Shown piece by piece: positions 5,281-6,662 of a stretch of 6,662 nucleotides of DNA. The notes beneath the pieces are model-generated. The model made no database searches. It had not been told where the DNA came from and worked only from the letters and a program-made list of their open reading frames with translations. The stretch lies in assembly GCA_964459065.1 (NCBI GenBank), contig CAYWMN010000215.1, forward strand, positions 1 through 6,662, read 5' to 3'. How positions within the stretch are numbered: position 1 is the first letter of the stretch; each line of letters begins with the position of its first letter. The stretch comes from JAMCXS01 sp964459065 (GTDB lineage Bacteria > Acidobacteriota > Terriglobia > UBA7540). A program made the translations under genes and the position numbers.

Positions 5281-5730
5281 ATGACGATCTTAGAGCAAGT
5301 GGAAAAAGATCTTGTGGCTGCCATGAAGGCCCGGGAAGAGCTGCGGCTTTCCGTCCTCCGGATGATGAAAACAGCTCTCAAGAACAAGCAGGTTGAACTA
5401 ACCAGGCCCCTCAAAGATGACGAGGCTTTTGCCGTGCTTCGAACCTTGGTGAAGCAGCGGCGCGATTCCGCCGAGCAGTTCCGCCAGGGCGGACGCGATG
5501 ATTTAGCCGCCAAAGAAGAAGCCGAAGCCGAGATTGTCCAGGGCTACCTGCCGGCGGCGGCAGGCGATGAAGAAATCGAGCGGGCGGTGGCTGCGGCAAT
5601 TGCCGAGACCGGCGCCACCAGCGCCAAGGATCTGGGCAAGGTGATGAAAGCCGCCATGGCCAACTTGGCGGGCAAGAATGCTGAGGGCAAGCGAGTGAGT
5701 GCAATTGTCCGGGCAAAGCTCGGCGGGTAA
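5281..5730 (+). CDS. yqeY: YqeY/GatB-like domain protein
   Basis: This is a 149-residue cytosolic, all-helical protein of the usual YqeY length. It starts with the helix 'EQVEKDLVAAMKARE', followed by 'LSVLRMMKTALKNKQVEL', the strongly conserved 'KQRRDSAEQFRQGGRDDLA', 'KEEAEAEIVQGYLP', and a C-terminal domain with 'GATSAKDLGKVMKAAM' and 'GKRVSAIVRAKL'. The family is related to the tRNA-binding tail domain of GatB, the amidotransferase subunit that converts Glu-tRNA(Gln) to Gln-tRNA(Gln). Free-standing YqeY proteins lack the GatB catalytic core and their exact task is unsettled. The gene is divergent from the membrane-protein operon, and the OPT gene follows 46 nt downstream on the same strand, perhaps co-transcribed. 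Nothing is missing or broken. The family call is firm; function in the cell is not. Confidence 0.95.
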   Translation: MTILEQVEKDLVAAMKAREELRLSVLRMMKTALKNKQVELTRPLKDDEAFAVLRTLVKQRRDSAEQFRQGGRDDLAAKEEAEAEIVQGYLPAAAGDEEIERAVAAAIAETGATSAKDLGKVMKAAMANLAGKNAEGKRVSAIVRAKLGG

Positions 5731-5776
5731 TACGCCGGTCTCCGGGGCAGATTAAAAACCCATCCCAATGTGAATT

Positions 5777-6662
5777 ATGACATCCGATCCGACGGCCCAG
5801 TCGCAATCGAATGAAAACGCCACGTTCCAGCCGTATGTTCCGGCGAATGTGATCATGCCGGAGTTTACGCTCCGGGCGGTCTTGCTGGGCGCATTCCTGG
5901 GAATCATTTTCGGGGCGGTTTCGGTCTACCTGGCTCTCCGCGCCGGGCTCACGGTAAGCGCCTCGATACCCGTGGCCGTCATTTCCATCACCATCTTCAA
6001 GTGGCTGGGCAACTCCACCATCCTCGAAAACAACATCGTGCAGACCGTAGGTTCAGCCGGAGAATCCATTGCGGCGGGAACGGTCTTTACGCTGCCGGCG
6101 CTGATTTTTCTGGGTTACTCGCTCGATTATTCCCGCATCTTTCCTCTGGCGCTGGCCGGGGGCCTGCTGGGGGTTCTATTTGTCGTGCCCCTTCGCAACG
6201 CTCTGGTGGTCAAAGAACACGGCAATCTGACTTTCCCGGAAGGCAAAGCGTGCGCCGACGTTCTGATTACGGGAGAGAAGGGCGGCATCCAGGCCGGCAA
6301 GGTTTTCGGGGGGGCTGCCGTCGGCATCATCTACAAATTTCTGATGGGAGAGACGGGCGGACTGTGCTTCTGGAAAGCGACGCCGGAGTGGCACCCGCTC
6401 TGGTACCCTGGGGCGACTTTGGCCGGCGAGGTCACGCCGGAATATCTCGGAGTCGGCTATATCATCGGGACGCGGATCGCGGGAATCATGGTAGCCGGCG
6501 GAGTCCTTTCCTGGCTGGTATTGATTCCCTTGATCAAGTTTTTCGGCAATCAGCTGCCCGGCATCATCTATCCCGGCACCATGCGCATTGCCCAGATGAC
6601 TCCCACGCAGATCTGGAGCAGTTACATTCGCTACATCGGCGCCGGCGCGGTCACCATGGCCG
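5777..6662 (+). CDS. OPT-family oligopeptide transporter, N-terminal part (3' truncated)
   Basis: The frame is open to the right edge and gives the first 295 residues of a protein that in this family normally exceeds 600. Inner-membrane OPT transporters import peptides or metal-chelate complexes using the proton gradient. After a hydrophilic, Gln/Asn-rich lead (1-20), the first span contains 'FGAVSVYLALRAGLTVSASIP' like other bacterial OPT proteins. Hallmarks follow: 'NNIVQTVGSAGESIAAG' with GSAGES at 92-97, the loop 'LTFPEGKACADVL' with LTFPEG at 151-156, and near the cut 'YIRYIGAGAVTMA', which leads into a Gly-rich segment in full-length relatives. Start: a TGA at 5771-5773 closes the frame, so ATG 5777 is the first possible codon, and an ATG at 5855 is the only close alternative. 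No convincing SD precedes 5777, so translation may lean on coupling to the yqeY-like gene 46 nt upstream or on an unstructured A-rich leader. The substrate cannot be read from sequence. Confidence 0.93.
   Translation, partial: MTSDPTAQSQSNENATFQPYVPANVIMPEFTLRAVLLGAFLGIIFGAVSVYLALRAGLTVSASIPVAVISITIFKWLGNSTILENNIVQTVGSAGESIAAGTVFTLPALIFLGYSLDYSRIFPLALAGGLLGVLFVVPLRNALVVKEHGNLTFPEGKACADVLITGEKGGIQAGKVFGGAAVGIIYKFLMGETGGLCFWKATPEWHPLWYPGATLAGEVTPEYLGVGYIIGTRIAGIMVAGGVLSWLVLIPLIKFFGNQLPGIIYPGTMRIAQMTPTQIWSSYIRYIGAGAVTMA

Noticed and set aside
5722..5745. Short hairpins (CGGCG/CGCCG and CCGG/CCGG) at the yqeY 3' end as a terminator
   Set aside because: Stems are only 4-5 bp, the first overlaps the coding end, and no T-tract follows. 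The OPT gene starts 46 nt later on the same strand, so a terminator is not needed.
1..6662. CRISPR arrays, tRNA/rRNA genes, insertion sequences, attachment sites, toxin-antitoxin or defence genes
   Set aside because: I looked for these on both strands and found no repeat-spacer pattern, cloverleaf, terminal inverted repeats, transposase or defence motifs. The genes are ordinary chromosomal types.

Overview
The window reads as a piece of a GC-rich bacterial chromosome. It has seven protein-coding genes, short intergenic gaps and mostly good Shine-Dalgarno (SD) sites. The style of the LipA, YqeY, OPT-transporter and TPR proteins recalls Acidobacteriota (Terriglobia/Solibacter-like soil lineages). 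That assignment is an impression from protein flavour; there is no rRNA or other decisive marker here. I saw no tRNA, rRNA, CRISPR array, transposase or phage gene.

Layout. Plus strand: (1) 1-590, the C-terminal part of a radical SAM protein with a SPASM-like cysteine module, cut by the window's left edge and followed by a strong 16-bp hairpin (598-633). (2) 847-2103, an exported TIM-barrel glycoside-hydrolase-like protein with its own probable promoter. (3) 2194-3102, lipoyl synthase LipA. Minus strand, convergent with lipA and read right to left: (4) 5164-4181, a polytopic membrane protein with a clear internal duplication, and (5) 4168-3161, an exported TPR protein with a segment resembling the Iml2/TTC39 family. 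These two genes are 12 nt apart and almost certainly one operon. Plus strand again: (6) 5281-5730, a YqeY/GatB-like protein, divergent from the membrane-protein gene across a 116-nt promoter region. (7) 5777-6662, the N-terminal 295 residues of an OPT-family transporter, cut by the right edge.

How the genes fit together. The genes do not form one obvious pathway. LipA makes the lipoyl cofactor of 2-oxoacid dehydrogenases and the glycine cleavage system, and no lipB, lplA or dehydrogenase gene lies beside it. YqeY is a small tRNA-amidotransferase-related protein. The OPT transporter would import peptides or metal chelates. The exported hydrolase-like protein would act on a glycan outside the cytoplasm. 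The part most likely to be an undescribed functional unit is the two-gene minus-strand operon: a pseudo-symmetric membrane protein with repeated D...GRS and E..N...W.Y...P motifs, co-transcribed with an exported TPR protein. No function can be assigned to it from sequence alone.
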